Part shown: one piece after another, positions 1 to 8,847 of the stretch
Position numbering within the stretch: the stretch's first letter is position 1
Layout: each line of letters begins with the position of its first letter
From: Streptomyces sp. NBC_00094
Lineage (GTDB): Bacteria; Actinomycetota; Actinomycetes; Streptomycetales; Streptomycetaceae
Direction: 5' to 3'
Length of the DNA stretch: 64,000 bases
NCBI RefSeq assembly: GCF_026343125.1
Contig: NZ_JAPEMB010000001.1
Span: 3,415,501 to 3,479,500 of the forward strand
Notes under the pieces: model-generated
What the model saw: the letters and a program-made list of their open reading frames with translations, nothing else
Database searches by the model: none
Told to the model about the DNA's origin: nothing
Program-made: the position numbers and the translations under genes

Positions 1-215
1 TGGTGCGGCGGCTTCTCGTCGAGGAAGCGCGCGAGGTCGGCGGCGCTGTCGCTGCCGGCCGGAGGCCGCTCGCCCCACCCGCGGTCCGTGTCGTCCGCGG
101 ACTGCTGGTCCAGCGGATCGTCGAAGACGAGTACCGGCTTCGGCGTGTTCTCGGGACTGGGCCTGGAGCCGGGCCGCTTCGCGTCTCGCGGTCCGTGGGC
201 GGGGGCGGTACTCAT
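1..215 (-). CDS. Conserved small protein, 3' end cut by window edge
   Basis: Partial gene read on the minus strand from an ATG at 215 to the left edge, with no stop in view. The 71 visible residues start MSTAPAHGPRDAKR and are rich in Pro, Asp and Arg. No membrane segment or known domain is visible, so the part seen is probably disordered and cytoplasmic. It lies 42 bp downstream of the small membrane protein gene in the same direction and could be the last gene of the redox operon or the first of another unit. I do not recognise a function. The reading frame is clean, and the start is preceded by GCGTACCCTGAAGGC, a weak ribosome binding site. Confidence 0.6.
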   Translation of the reverse strand, partial: MSTAPAHGPRDAKRPGSRPSPENTPKPVLVFDDPLDQQSADDTDRGWGERPPAGSDSAADLARFLDEKPPH

Positions 216-257
216 GCCTTCAGGGTACGCCCGCTCCCCCGCCCCGTACCCCGCTGA

Positions 258-662
258 TCAGCGGTCCTTCGGGTCGATGAGCCAGAGGCCGAGCACCACC
301 AGGAACGACAGGACGAGGAAGCCCGCGCCCCACCACGCGGTGCCGGTGTCGCCGGACATCCACTCGTCCACCACGATCGTCAGCCCCCAGAGCTGGCCGA
401 TGACGACCGTGAGCGCCAGCGCGAGACGCGCGGACAGCTTCGAGGAGCGCTCCGGCTCCTGCTCCGTACCGGCTCCCGGGCCCGGGCCGGTGTGCCGGAC
501 GCGGGGGTCGCCGTAGCCGCTGGTGGGGCGGATCTGCGGATAGCGCTCGTGGACCGGCCGGTTCAGGCGGGGCTGGGCGCTGCCGGGGGTGTACGCGGGC
601 GGCGGCGGGGGTTCCGGTGCCTCCGGCGCCCCGGGGTCCCGGGGGAACGGGGTCTCGCTCAT
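258..662 (-). CDS. Small two-helix membrane protein of the redox cluster
   Basis: A 134-residue protein with a Pro-rich N-terminal half (residues 1-75) and two hydrophobic segments, about residues 82-102 and 112-130, ending in a charged tail. Its ATG (660-662) overlaps the TGA of the Rieske gene (ATGA), so it is probably translationally coupled to it. The family is not recognised. From its position at the end of the molybdoenzyme, ferredoxin and Rieske genes I infer an accessory or assembly role for that membrane complex. This is inference from context only. Confidence 0.7.
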   Translation of the reverse strand: MSETPFPRDPGAPEAPEPPPPPAYTPGSAQPRLNRPVHERYPQIRPTSGYGDPRVRHTGPGPGAGTEQEPERSSKLSARLALALTVVIGQLWGLTIVVDEWMSGDTGTAWWGAGFLVLSFLVVLGLWLIDPKDR

Positions 663-1339
663 GTCCGCTCACTCCTCTCGGCCGTCTTCCCGTCGGCGCC
701 GCTCGGGACCGCGCTCGGGCCGGCCGGGCCGCCGGCGCCGAAGCCGGGGCAGCCCGGGCGGTCGTCGCCGTTCTGGCGGCAGAAGCCCTCGACGGCGCTC
801 TCGCCCGAGCGGGCGGTGCCGATCGCCCAGACGCTGCCGTCGACCTGCTCGACGAGCAGGACCTTCGGCAGGCCCCTCGGCGGCGGTCCCGCCGTGACCT
901 CTCCCGTACGGGCGTCGAAGATCCCCTCGTGGCAGGGGCAGTACAGCTCTCCCTCGCTGCCGCGCTCCTTGCGCCACAACACGGCGCAGGCGAGGTGGGT
1001 GCAGACGGCGGAGTAGCCGGCGAGGGTGCCGTCGTCCATGCGGACGGCGATGGCCCTGTCCTCGTCGCCCGGGTAGCGGAAGGCGAGCGACTCTCCCGGC
1101 TCGATCCGGTCGGCGACCTTCTTGATCTCGGGTGCCTCGTCGCTGTCGCCGTGGCGGTGCAGGATGCCGGAGGCGACGGCGACGCCGCCGACGGCGAGGC
1201 CGCCGGAGACGGTGGCGACGATCCGCAGGTAGTCGCGGCGGGTGGTGAGGGAGTCGGCGGCGATCCGGTCGCGGAGCGCCTCCTGGGCCGCGTCGGCGCG
1301 GGGGTCCGGCGCCGGCGGCTGGGGGTCGGTGACGCTCAT
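659..1339 (-). CDS. Rieske [2Fe-2S] protein, membrane-anchored with twin-arginine start
   Basis: A 226-residue protein. Residues about 30-60 hold a twin-arginine motif ([10 protein letters not shown]) followed by one hydrophobic segment, as in Tat-exported, membrane-anchored Rieske proteins. The C-terminal domain carries both cluster-binding boxes, CTHLAC and CPCHEG, which supply two Cys and two His ligands. Rieske proteins pass single electrons from quinol to an acceptor. The gene overlaps the ferredoxin subunit gene upstream and the small membrane protein gene downstream by 4 bp each, which indicates a co-translated complex. A Pro/Gly/Ala-rich tail of about 45 residues follows the domain. 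The fold would face outside if Tat-exported, whereas the molybdoenzyme has no export signal, so electrons would have to cross via the cytochrome-like subunit. Confidence 0.9.
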   Translation of the reverse strand: MSVTDPQPPAPDPRADAAQEALRDRIAADSLTTRRDYLRIVATVSGGLAVGGVAVASGILHRHGDSDEAPEIKKVADRIEPGESLAFRYPGDEDRAIAVRMDDGTLAGYSAVCTHLACAVLWRKERGSEGELYCPCHEGIFDARTGEVTAGPPPRGLPKVLLVEQVDGSVWAIGTARSGESAVEGFCRQNGDDRPGCPGFGAGGPAGPSAVPSGADGKTAERSERT

Positions 1340-1983
1340 CGGACTCCCTCCCGTCGCCCGCCGCCACCCTTGTTCGAGTTCGCTTCGCTCACGTCCACCC
1401 CATTGATCTCGACGACGGGGAGCCCTCCGGGGACCGGCCACTGGACCTTGTCGGCGGGGACGACCATCGCGACGCCGGTGGTGACGGTGGTGGAGCCGAA
1501 GGTGAAGGAGTCCGCGACCTGGACGCCGGGGCGTTCGGCCTGGAGCTCTTCGAGGGTTCCGTAGAAGAGGGCGCCGGTGGGACAGACGGTGGCGCACATG
1601 GGGGCGAGTCCGTAGGCGGTGCGGTCGTAGCAGAGGTTGCACTTCATCTGGAGCTTCGCCTGGAGGTCGATCTTGGGGACGCCGAAGGGGCAGGCGTTGA
1701 CGCAGTTGGCGCAGCCGATGCAGCGGGTGGTGTCGGCCTGCTGCACGACACCGTCGGCGGTCACGAGGATCGCGTCGGCGGGGCAGACCTCGGCGCACGG
1801 GGCGACGGGGTCCTCGCAGTGCATGCAGACGGTGGGAAGGGAGGCGACGGAGTGGCCCTCGTCGGGGTAGTCGAGGTGGATCATCGACTTGCCGCGGTGG
1901 GAGTCGCATTCGCGGCAGGCGGAGACGCAGGCCTGGCAGCCGATGCAGCGGCCCGGGTCGATGAAGATCGTGCGGCCCATCAT
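1336..1983 (-). CDS. 4Fe-4S ferredoxin-type electron transfer subunit (DmsB/NrfC/FdnH family)
   Basis: A 215-residue iron-sulfur subunit with four cysteine groups (CIGCQAC, CMHC...[22 protein letters not shown]...CATVCP). This is the pattern of the four-cubane subunits that wire molybdenum oxidoreductases to a membrane partner. The C-terminal 60 residues are less conserved and may contact the membrane subunit. It starts 7 bp after the molybdoenzyme stop and ends in an ATGA overlap with the Rieske gene. It has no export signal, so it is predicted to be cytoplasmic together with the molybdoenzyme. A second in-frame ATG lies one codon downstream. Confidence 0.92.
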   Translation of the reverse strand: MMGRTIFIDPGRCIGCQACVSACRECDSHRGKSMIHLDYPDEGHSVASLPTVCMHCEDPVAPCAEVCPADAILVTADGVVQQADTTRCIGCANCVNACPFGVPKIDLQAKLQMKCNLCYDRTAYGLAPMCATVCPTGALFYGTLEELQAERPGVQVADSFTFGSTTVTTGVAMVVPADKVQWPVPGGLPVVEINGVDVSEANSNKGGGGRREGVR

Positions 1984-1990
1984 GTGCGGG

Positions 1991-4315
1991 TCAGCTCCTC
2001 TCCGCGGTGCCGCGGCCCTGGGGGGAGGTGGGGGGCAGCGGGTCGGTGCGGGAGACCTGGGTCTCCGGGTAGGCCCGGTGCCCGGGGGCGGTGGGCGGGG
2101 CGGGGACCTCGTCGACGCGTTCGGCGGCCTCGATGCGGGCCGCGCAGACCTTGTACTCCGGGATCTTGGAGCGGGGGTCGAGGGCGTCGATGGTGAGGGC
2201 GTTGGCCGCGGTGGGGACGGGCCAGTGGTAGGGGATGAAGACGGTGTCGGGGCGGATGGCCTCGGTGACGAGGGCGGGGAAGACCTCGCTGCCGCGGCGG
2301 GTGACGACGCGGACGGGGTCGCCGTTGCGGAAGCCGTGGGAGGGGTGGACCTCGACCCAGGGGCGGGGGGTCTGTTCGACGAGGGCGCCGAGCCGGCGGG
2401 TCTGGTTGCCGGAGAGGAAGTGGGCGACGGTCCGGCCGGTGGTGAGCGAGAGGGGGTACTCCTCGCTGTACGGGTCCATCGGCGGGTGCCATTCGACGAC
2501 CTGCATATGGGTCTTGCCGTCGGCGTGGTACGTCCTGCCGTCCTCGAAGAGGCGCGGGGTGCCGGGGTGTTCGGTGCTCGGGCAGGGCCAGGCGATGCCG
2601 CCGGTCTCCTCCAGCCGTTCGTAGGTGATGCCGTAGTAGTCGTTGACCGTGCCGGCGGAGGCGACGCGGAGCTCCTCGAAGACGGAGCGGGAGTCGGGGA
2701 AGTCGAACTTGTCCCCGGCGCCGAGCCGCTTGGCGAGTTCGCACATGACCCAGGTGTCGGTACGGACGCCGGCGGGGGGTTCCTGGGCCTTGTTGTGCTT
2801 GACGACCCGGGCCTCGGCGTTGGCCATGACGCCCTCGTCCTCGGCCCAGACGGTGACGGGGAAGACGACGTGGGCGTTGGCGGCGGTCTCGGAGAGGAAG
2901 AAGTCGAACTGGGCGTGGAACTCGAGGGTGTCGTAGCCGTCCTTGACGGTGGCGTAGTTCGGAAGGGAGACGAAGGGGTTGTTGCAGATGCCGACGAGTC
3001 CGCGGATCTCCTGGCGTTGCATCTGCCAGACCATCTCCATCATGGAGGTGCCGGCGAGGGGGAGCTCGGCCTCGTCGACGCCCCAGATCTCGCAGATCTG
3101 GCGGCGGTGCTCGGGGTTGGTGATGGAGCGGCCGCCGGGGAGGAGGTCGGACTTCTGGCCGTGTTCGCGGCCGCCCTGGCCGTTGCCCTGGCCGGTGATG
3201 GTGCCGTAGCCGGCGCCGGGCTTGCCGATGTTCCCGGTGGCGACGCAGAGGTTGATGATCGAGAGGCAGTTCTCGACGCCCTGGGAGTGGTGCTCGACGC
3301 CGCGGGCGTGCCAGGCCATGGCCTTGCCCGCGCCGGCGAACATGCGGGCGACCTGGACGATCTGCTCCTCGGGGACGCCGCAGATCGTGGCGGAGCGGGA
3401 GGGCGGATAGTCGGCGACGGTCTTCCTGACCTCGTCCCAGCCGGTGGTGTGGGCGGCGAGGTAGGCCTCGTCGGTGAGGCCTTCGGCGACGACGACGTGG
3501 AGGACGGCGTTGAAGAACGCGGAATCCGTGCCGGGCTTGAGGGCGACGTGGACGTCGGCGGTGCGGGCGACGGCCGTCTCTCGGGGGTCGATGACGATGA
3601 GGGTCGCGCCCCGGTCGCGGGCTCCCCACAGGTACTGGGTCATGACGGGGAAGCACTCGCCGACGTTGGAGCCGGCGATGAGGAGGCAGTCGGTGAGGAG
3701 GATGTCGGAGAAGGGGTTGCCGGCTCGGTCGATGCCGAAGGCGAGCTTGTTGGCGCCGGCGGCGGAGACCATGCAGAGCCGGCCGTTGTAGTCGACGTGC
3801 CGGGACTTGAGGGCGACGCGGGCGAACTTGCCGACGAGGTAGGTCTTCTCGGAGAAGAGGCTGGCGCCGCCGAGGAGCCCGAAGGCGTCGTTGCCGTACT
3901 CGCCCTGGATGCGGCGGATCTCGGCGACGGTGTGGTCGAGGGCCTCCTCCCAGCTGACCTCGCGGAACTCCTCGTCGCGGTTCTTGCGCATGAGGGGTGC
4001 GGTGAGCCGGTCGGGGTGGTTGACCTGCTGGTAGGCGTTGATGCCCTTGGGGCAGAGCCGCATCCGGTTGATGTCGTGGTTGCGGGGTTCGACGCCGAAG
4101 ACCTTGCCTCCGCGGTCGACGCGGAGGTACATGCCGCACTGGACGCCGCAGAAGCAGCAGTGGGTGGGGACGAGCGTCTCGCCGTTCTGGTCGGCGTGCC
4201 AGCGGTCGGCGGGGATGCCTCCGGCGTCGCGGAAGTTGCGGGTGCCGGGCGGAGCGAGGGAGGGATCGAGCGGCACCGGCCGCCCGGGGGTGGTCACGGG
4301 GTCGGTCGCGGTCAC
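1991..4315 (-). CDS. Molybdopterin oxidoreductase, NasA/NarB nitrate reductase-like
   Basis: A 774-residue bis-MGD enzyme. The N-terminal [4Fe-4S] motif CCFCGVQC...LCPKG is at about residues 50-90. The segment GRLCMVSA, about residue 170, is the molybdenum-ligand region. A ligand Cys followed by Met matches assimilatory and periplasmic nitrate reductases (RLCMSSA, RHCMASA), whereas formate dehydrogenases have Cys or Sec followed by His. The dinucleotide-binding C-terminal domain is present. There is no Tat signal, so it should be cytoplasmic. The start is taken as the GTG at 4315, because it overlaps the upstream gene's TGA (GTGA); a longer reading frame exists but runs into that gene. Nitrate is the best guess for substrate, supported by the nearby NarK transporter; formate or another oxyanion cannot be excluded. 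Confidence 0.88.
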   Translation of the reverse strand: MTATDPVTTPGRPVPLDPSLAPPGTRNFRDAGGIPADRWHADQNGETLVPTHCCFCGVQCGMYLRVDRGGKVFGVEPRNHDINRMRLCPKGINAYQQVNHPDRLTAPLMRKNRDEEFREVSWEEALDHTVAEIRRIQGEYGNDAFGLLGGASLFSEKTYLVGKFARVALKSRHVDYNGRLCMVSAAGANKLAFGIDRAGNPFSDILLTDCLLIAGSNVGECFPVMTQYLWGARDRGATLIVIDPRETAVARTADVHVALKPGTDSAFFNAVLHVVVAEGLTDEAYLAAHTTGWDEVRKTVADYPPSRSATICGVPEEQIVQVARMFAGAGKAMAWHARGVEHHSQGVENCLSIINLCVATGNIGKPGAGYGTITGQGNGQGGREHGQKSDLLPGGRSITNPEHRRQICEIWGVDEAELPLAGTSMMEMVWQMQRQEIRGLVGICNNPFVSLPNYATVKDGYDTLEFHAQFDFFLSETAANAHVVFPVTVWAEDEGVMANAEARVVKHNKAQEPPAGVRTDTWVMCELAKRLGAGDKFDFPDSRSVFEELRVASAGTVNDYYGITYERLEETGGIAWPCPSTEHPGTPRLFEDGRTYHADGKTHMQVVEWHPPMDPYSEEYPLSLTTGRTVAHFLSGNQTRRLGALVEQTPRPWVEVHPSHGFRNGDPVRVVTRRGSEVFPALVTEAIRPDTVFIPYHWPVPTAANALTIDALDPRSKIPEYKVCAARIEAAERVDEVPAPPTAPGHRAYPETQVSRTDPLPPTSPQGRGTAERS

Positions 4316-5469
4316 TTGAAGCCCTTCTTCACGTGGTCGAGGTAGGCGCTGCCGCGGAGGACGCGCTTGCAGCGGGGGCAGTACTCGGTCCACTCGTCGA
4401 AGCCCAGGTCGAGGTCGCGCATGGTGCCCTGGAGGTTCTCGACGTAGGGGGCGGTGTCGATGGGTTCGTGGCAGCGGCGGCAGGCGAGGACCTCTTCGTC
4501 CTGGCGGCGCGAGGTGTACTTGAAGAGCTGCATGCCGACGGCCGCGGGCCGCTGGACGATGTGGAAGAACTTCCCGAAGGGGATGTAGATGAGGGTGAAG
4601 ACCACGGACACCATGTGGAGGATGGCGAGGAACTCGTAGCCGCCGCCGTGCAGGAAGATCGACGAGAAGGTGAGCAGGAGCCCCGTCACGGAGATGACGA
4701 TGAGGGCGATGAGGGGCACCAGGTCGTAGGCGAACCGCTGGCCGGTGATGGCTCCGCGGTCCTTCATACGGCGCCAGAGGAAGTAGGAGGCGCCGGCGAT
4801 GACGAGGACGGCCGCGATGTCGAGTCCGTGGAACATGAGCCAGCCGAGGACGCTGAGGGCGTCGAAGCCGATGACCTTGAAGCCCCAGATCCGCATCTCG
4901 TAGCCGGGTCCCGAGCCGGTGGACGAGGTGAAGGTGAACCAGCCCCAGGTGAGGGGGAAGGTGATCGCGGCGGCGAGCAGACAGCCCCAGAAGACGAGCT
5001 GGTGGGCGGCCCAGCGGGCGTGCGAGCGGGCACCGAGGAACTTCTGGAAGCCGAGGTAGGTGGCGATCATCCGGGGCAGCGCGGTGGGGGCCTTGCGGAA
5101 GTTCGCGGCGGAGAAGAAGGAGCGCCAGCCCTGCCGGAAGAGGCGGCGGGCGCCGGGGGCGGAGATCCAGACGGTGTACCGGTAGGCGACGCCGAAGGCG
5201 AGGAAGACCGTGGCGACGGCGTACGGCAGGAGGGCCGAGTCGAAGTCGCGGAGGAGGCGGCTGCCGAAGACGATCGCGAGGATCAGGAGCACGGAGACGA
5301 CGGCGCCCGTGAGGGAGGCGCGGCGGCGCACGGCGGCGGGGGTCTGCGGCTCGGGGCCGGCGGCCGCGGGGGCCCCGGGCGCGAGGTCCGCGGACGCGGG
5401 GGCGGTGTCTCCGGGAGTCGGGTCTCCGGGGGCGGGGCTCGGCTCGGCTGTCTGCGGTGGCTCGGTCAC
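4312..5469 (-). CDS. Cytochrome-b-like membrane subunit with cytosolic double-CxxC tail
   Basis: A 385-residue membrane protein. A Pro/Ala-rich cytosolic N-terminus (1-50) is followed by six hydrophobic helices, roughly residues 52-75, 80-103, 150-178, 196-228, 246-270 and 278-304. His residues in or next to helices (AAHQL, MFHGLD, ILHMVS, FFHIV) could bind haem b as in NarI, HdrE and DsrM relatives. The C-terminal tail holds CRRC(H) and CPRC about 40 residues apart. With an even helix count this tail faces the cytoplasm, where it could be a zinc ribbon or a metal centre meeting the molybdoenzyme. Its stop overlaps the GTG of the molybdoenzyme gene. I infer it is the quinol-side anchor of the complex. 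Confidence 0.82.
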   Translation of the reverse strand: MTEPPQTAEPSPAPGDPTPGDTAPASADLAPGAPAAAGPEPQTPAAVRRRASLTGAVVSVLLILAIVFGSRLLRDFDSALLPYAVATVFLAFGVAYRYTVWISAPGARRLFRQGWRSFFSAANFRKAPTALPRMIATYLGFQKFLGARSHARWAAHQLVFWGCLLAAAITFPLTWGWFTFTSSTGSGPGYEMRIWGFKVIGFDALSVLGWLMFHGLDIAAVLVIAGASYFLWRRMKDRGAITGQRFAYDLVPLIALIVISVTGLLLTFSSIFLHGGGYEFLAILHMVSVVFTLIYIPFGKFFHIVQRPAAVGMQLFKYTSRRQDEEVLACRRCHEPIDTAPYVENLQGTMRDLDLGFDEWTEYCPRCKRVLRGSAYLDHVKKGFK

Positions 5470-5536
5470 GCGGCCACGCTAAGGGCGGGCGTACCCTTTC
5501 GTCCTGTTTTGCGAGGTGGCGGGGTGAGCGCGTCGC

Positions 5537-6322
5537 TCAGACGGCGTGCAGGCCGTGGGAGAGGAAGACCTCGCGGGCATCGGCGACCTGCTCGGGCGTC
5601 GGGGACGGGGTGTCGTGCAGGGTGAACGGCTTGGCGAGTGCCTGCCACTTCGCTTCGCCCAGCTTGTGGAAGGGGAGGACGTCCACGCGGGAGACGTTGC
5701 CGAGGCCGGCGGCGAAGGCGGCGACTCCCTCGACGTTGGCGGGGTCGTCGGTGAGCCCCGGGACGAGCACGAAGCGGACGTGGACCTCCTGGCCGAGGTC
5801 GGCGAGGCGCCGGGCGAAGTCCAGGGTGGGCCGCAGCGGCCGCCCGGTGACCTTCTTGTACGTGTCCGGGTCCCAGGACTTGATGTCGAGAAGGACGAGG
5901 TCGGTGTCGCGGAGCAAGGCGTCGGTGGCGCGGACGCCGAGGAAGCCCGAGGTGTCGAGGGCCGTGTGGAGGCCGAGCTCGTGCTTCATCCGGTGCAGGA
6001 GCTCGCCGGTGAAGACGGGCTGGAGGAGCGGTTCCCCGCCGGAGAGGGTGGCTCCGCCACCGGAGGCGGCGATGAAGCGGACGTACTTGCGCGCCTCGGC
6101 GATCACGTCGTCGGCGGAGGTCCTCTTGCCGTTGCGCATCTTCCAGGTGTCGGGGTTGTGGCAGTAGAGGCAGGTGAGGGGGCAGCCGGAGAGGAAGGTG
6201 ACGAAGCGGGTGCCGGGTCCGTCGACACCGGTGGACAGGTCCCAGGAGTGGACCGAGCCCTCGGAGGGCCGGTGGGTCGCCGCGGCGGCCGGGGTGGCGG
6301 GTCCGATGGTGAGGCTGGTCAT
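5537..6322 (-). CDS. pflA: Pyruvate formate-lyase activating enzyme
   Basis: A 261-residue radical-SAM enzyme that generates the glycyl radical on pyruvate formate-lyase. The cluster motif is CPLTCLYC (CxxxCxxC), followed by the GGEP segment (SGGEPLLQP) and by LDIKSWDP and DLGQEVHVRFVLVPG, all typical of PflA. Length matches the family (about 246-265). The ATG at 6322 follows a strong GAAGGAGG ribosome binding site. It lies 68 bp downstream of pflB on the same strand, and the cytochrome-like subunit gene starts 67 bp after its stop. Confidence 0.95.
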   Translation of the reverse strand: MTSLTIGPATPAAAATHRPSEGSVHSWDLSTGVDGPGTRFVTFLSGCPLTCLYCHNPDTWKMRNGKRTSADDVIAEARKYVRFIAASGGGATLSGGEPLLQPVFTGELLHRMKHELGLHTALDTSGFLGVRATDALLRDTDLVLLDIKSWDPDTYKKVTGRPLRPTLDFARRLADLGQEVHVRFVLVPGLTDDPANVEGVAAFAAGLGNVSRVDVLPFHKLGEAKWQALAKPFTLHDTPSPTPEQVADAREVFLSHGLHAV

Positions 6323-6390
6323 GGCAGGACCTCCTTCGGAGGGTGTCGGGCACGGCCCGGGGCCGGGGTGAGGGCAAGACACCCCCAGGG

Positions 6391-8670
6391 CTACAGCGAG
6401 CCGTGGAAGGTGCGGTTCAGGACGTCGAGCTGCTGCTCGCGCGTGAGCCGGACGAAGTTGACCGCGTATCCGGAGACCCGGATGGTCAGCTGCGGATGGT
6501 TCTCCGGGTGCTCCATGGCGTCCATCAGCACGTCGCGGTTGAGGACGTTGACGTTCATGTGGAAGCCGTCGCTCGCCATGTAGCCGTCGAGGACGCCCGC
6601 GAGGTTCTTGATCCGCTCCTCGGGGGTGCGGCCCAGACCGTCGGGGGTGACGGTGTTGGTGAGCGAGATGCCGTCCTCGGCGTCCTCGTACGGGAGCTTG
6701 GCGACCGAGAGGGCCGAGGCCACGTAGCCGTGGGTGTCGCGGCCGTTCATCGGGTTGGCGCCCGGCGAGAAGGGCTCGCCGGCGCGACGCCCGTCGGGGG
6801 TGTTGCCGGTCTTCCTGCCGTAGACGACGTTGGAGGTGATGGTCAGCACGGACTGGGTGTGCTCGGCGTCGCGGTACGTCGGGTGCTTGCGCACCTTCCG
6901 CATGAACTCCTCGACGAGCCGGACGGCGATCTCGTCGACGCGCTCGTCGTTGTTGCCGTACGCCGGGTACTCGCCGTCGACCACGTAGTCGGTGGCGAGA
7001 CCGGTCTCGTCCCGGACCGGGGTGACCTCGGCGTACTTCACGGCGGCGAGGGAGTCGGCGGCGACGGAGAGTCCGGCGATGCCGCAGGCCATGGTGCGGC
7101 GCACGTCGCGGTCGTGGAGCGCCATCTCGACGCGCTCGTAGGCGTACCGGTCGTGCATGTAGTGGATGACGTTCAGGGCGTGCACGTACACGCTCGCGAG
7201 CCACTCCATCTGCTCGTCGAACCGGGCCATGACCTCGTCGTAGTCGAGGACCTCGGCGGTGATGGGCCCGCCGCCGACGGGGCCTACCTGGGCGCCGGAC
7301 TTCTCGTCGCGGCCGCCGTTGATCGCGTAGAGGAGGGTCTTGGCCAGGTTCACGCGGGCGCCGAAGAACTGCATCTGCTTGCCGACGGGCATCGCGGAGA
7401 CGCAGCAGGCGATGGCGGTGTCGTCGCCGAAGCGGGGGCGCATCAGCTCGTCCGACTCGTACTGGACGGAGGAGGTGTCGATGGAGACCCGGGCACAGAA
7501 CTCCTTGAAGCCCTGCGGAAGCTGCGGCGACCAGAAGACGGTCATGTTCGGCTCGGGGGCCGGGCCGAGGTTGTAGAGGGTCTGGAGGTAGCGGAAGGAG
7601 GTCTTCGTGACCAGCGGGCGGCCGTCCTCGCCCATGCCGGCGATGGACTCGGTGACCCAGGTGGGGTCGCCGGAGAACAGCTCGTCGTACTCGGGCGTGC
7701 GCAGGAAGCGGACGATGCGGAGCTTGATGATGAAGTCGTCGACGATCTCCTGCGCCTGCTCCTCGGTGAGGAGGCCCTCCTCGATGTCGCGCTGGAGGTA
7801 GACGTCGAGGAACGTGGACGTCCGGCCGAGGGACATCGCCGCGCCGTTCTGCTCCTTCACGGCGGCGAGGTAGGCGAAGTACAGCCACTGGACGGCCTCG
7901 TGGCCGTTGGCGGCGGCGCCCGAGATGTCGTGGCCGTAGGAGGCGGCCATCGCCTTGAGTTCGCCGAGGGCGCGGATCTGCTCGGAGAGCTCCTCACGGA
8001 GGCGGATGGTCTCCTCCAGCGAACGGTTCCCGGCGGGGAGGGCGTTGAGCTCCTCCTTCTCCTCCTTCTTCACCGCGATGAGCCGGTCGACGCCGTAGAG
8101 CGCGACGCGGCGGTAGTCGCCGATGATGCGGCCGCGGCCGTAGGCGTCGGGGAGGCCGGTGACGATGCCGGCCTTGCGGGCGGCGCGGATCTCGGGGGTG
8201 TACGCGTCGAAGACACCGGCGTTGTGGGTCTTGCGGTACTCGGTGAAGACCTTCTCGAGGTCTGCGGAGACCGGGTAGCCGTAGGTCTCCAGGGCGCCGG
8301 CGACCATGCGCCAGCCGCCGTACGGCATGATCGCGCGCTTCAGCGGGGCGTCGGTCTGGAGGCCGACGATCAGGTCCTTGTCGCGGTCGATGTAGCCGGG
8401 GGCGTGGGCGGTGATGGTGGAGGGGATGTCGTACGCGACGTCGAGGACGCCCTTGGCGCGCTCCTCCGGGAACCTGTCCGTGATGACCTTCCACACGGCG
8501 GTGGTCCGCTCGGTGGGCCCGGCCAGGAAGGAGTCGTCGCCCTCGTACGGGGTGTAGTTCTGCTGGATGAAGTCGCGGACGTCGACGGCGTCGCGCCAGA
8601 GCCCGCCCTTGAAGCCCTTCCAGGCCTGCTCGTTCGCCATTGCCGTTGCCTCAGCAGGGGTCGCAGTCAC
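6391..8670 (-). CDS. pflB: Pyruvate formate-lyase (formate C-acetyltransferase)
   Basis: Converts pyruvate and CoA to acetyl-CoA and formate by a glycyl-radical mechanism in the cytoplasm. The paired active-site cysteines are in IACCVSAM and the glycyl-radical loop is RVSGYAV, about 25 residues from the C-terminus. The protein is close to the Escherichia coli enzyme throughout ([38 protein letters not shown]). With the GTG at 8670 it is 759 residues, almost the usual 760. An ATG at 8640 (MANEQAW) is an alternative start, and a longer frame to 8763 is unlikely. It forms a unit with pflA. Because the glycyl radical is destroyed by oxygen, this enzyme implies use under oxygen limitation. Confidence 0.95.
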   Translation of the reverse strand: MTATPAEATAMANEQAWKGFKGGLWRDAVDVRDFIQQNYTPYEGDDSFLAGPTERTTAVWKVITDRFPEERAKGVLDVAYDIPSTITAHAPGYIDRDKDLIVGLQTDAPLKRAIMPYGGWRMVAGALETYGYPVSADLEKVFTEYRKTHNAGVFDAYTPEIRAARKAGIVTGLPDAYGRGRIIGDYRRVALYGVDRLIAVKKEEKEELNALPAGNRSLEETIRLREELSEQIRALGELKAMAASYGHDISGAAANGHEAVQWLYFAYLAAVKEQNGAAMSLGRTSTFLDVYLQRDIEEGLLTEEQAQEIVDDFIIKLRIVRFLRTPEYDELFSGDPTWVTESIAGMGEDGRPLVTKTSFRYLQTLYNLGPAPEPNMTVFWSPQLPQGFKEFCARVSIDTSSVQYESDELMRPRFGDDTAIACCVSAMPVGKQMQFFGARVNLAKTLLYAINGGRDEKSGAQVGPVGGGPITAEVLDYDEVMARFDEQMEWLASVYVHALNVIHYMHDRYAYERVEMALHDRDVRRTMACGIAGLSVAADSLAAVKYAEVTPVRDETGLATDYVVDGEYPAYGNNDERVDEIAVRLVEEFMRKVRKHPTYRDAEHTQSVLTITSNVVYGRKTGNTPDGRRAGEPFSPGANPMNGRDTHGYVASALSVAKLPYEDAEDGISLTNTVTPDGLGRTPEERIKNLAGVLDGYMASDGFHMNVNVLNRDVLMDAMEHPENHPQLTIRVSGYAVNFVRLTREQQLDVLNRTFHGSL

Positions 8671-8731
8671 TGCCCGCACCGCCTTCTTCGCTTCATTCGA
8701 TCGCGTCGTTTCCTCCTTCCATTTCACTCCT

Positions 8732-8754
8732 GCCGACCGGTCGTTCCGGTCGGC
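8732..8754. promoter_or_regulatory. Inverted repeat upstream of pflB
   Basis: GCCGACCGG and its complement CCGGTCGGC are separated by 5 bp, 62 bp before the chosen pflB start. It could be an operator or a leader hairpin controlling pflBA. The regulator is unknown. Confidence 0.4.
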
Positions 8755-8800
8755 GTTGGTCACCGGTCGACGGCCTTTGGTCCTGTTCCGGGTATGCCGG

Positions 8801-8824
8801 AAGGCCCCGCCGTGGCGGGGCCTT
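8801..8824 (-). terminator. Hairpin terminator after narK
   Basis: AAGGCCCCGC and GCGGGGCCTT form a 10-bp perfect stem with a 4-base loop between the narK stop and pflB. It suggests narK and pflBA are separate transcription units or are linked by partial readthrough. Confidence 0.7.
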
Positions 8825-8847
8825 CTCCTCCGTGGGGAAAGGGGGGC

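Noticed and set aside
1991..4315. Reading the molybdoenzyme as a formate dehydrogenase because pflBA is adjacent
   Set aside because: The ligand Cys is followed by Met (RLCMVSA), not His as in formate dehydrogenases, and a NarK transporter is in the cluster. Kept open only as a minor alternative.
6341..6385. GGGTGTC/GACACCC pair between pflB and pflA as a terminator
   Set aside because: Arms are only 7 bp with a 31-base loop, and the two genes belong together; chance pairing is likely in this composition.
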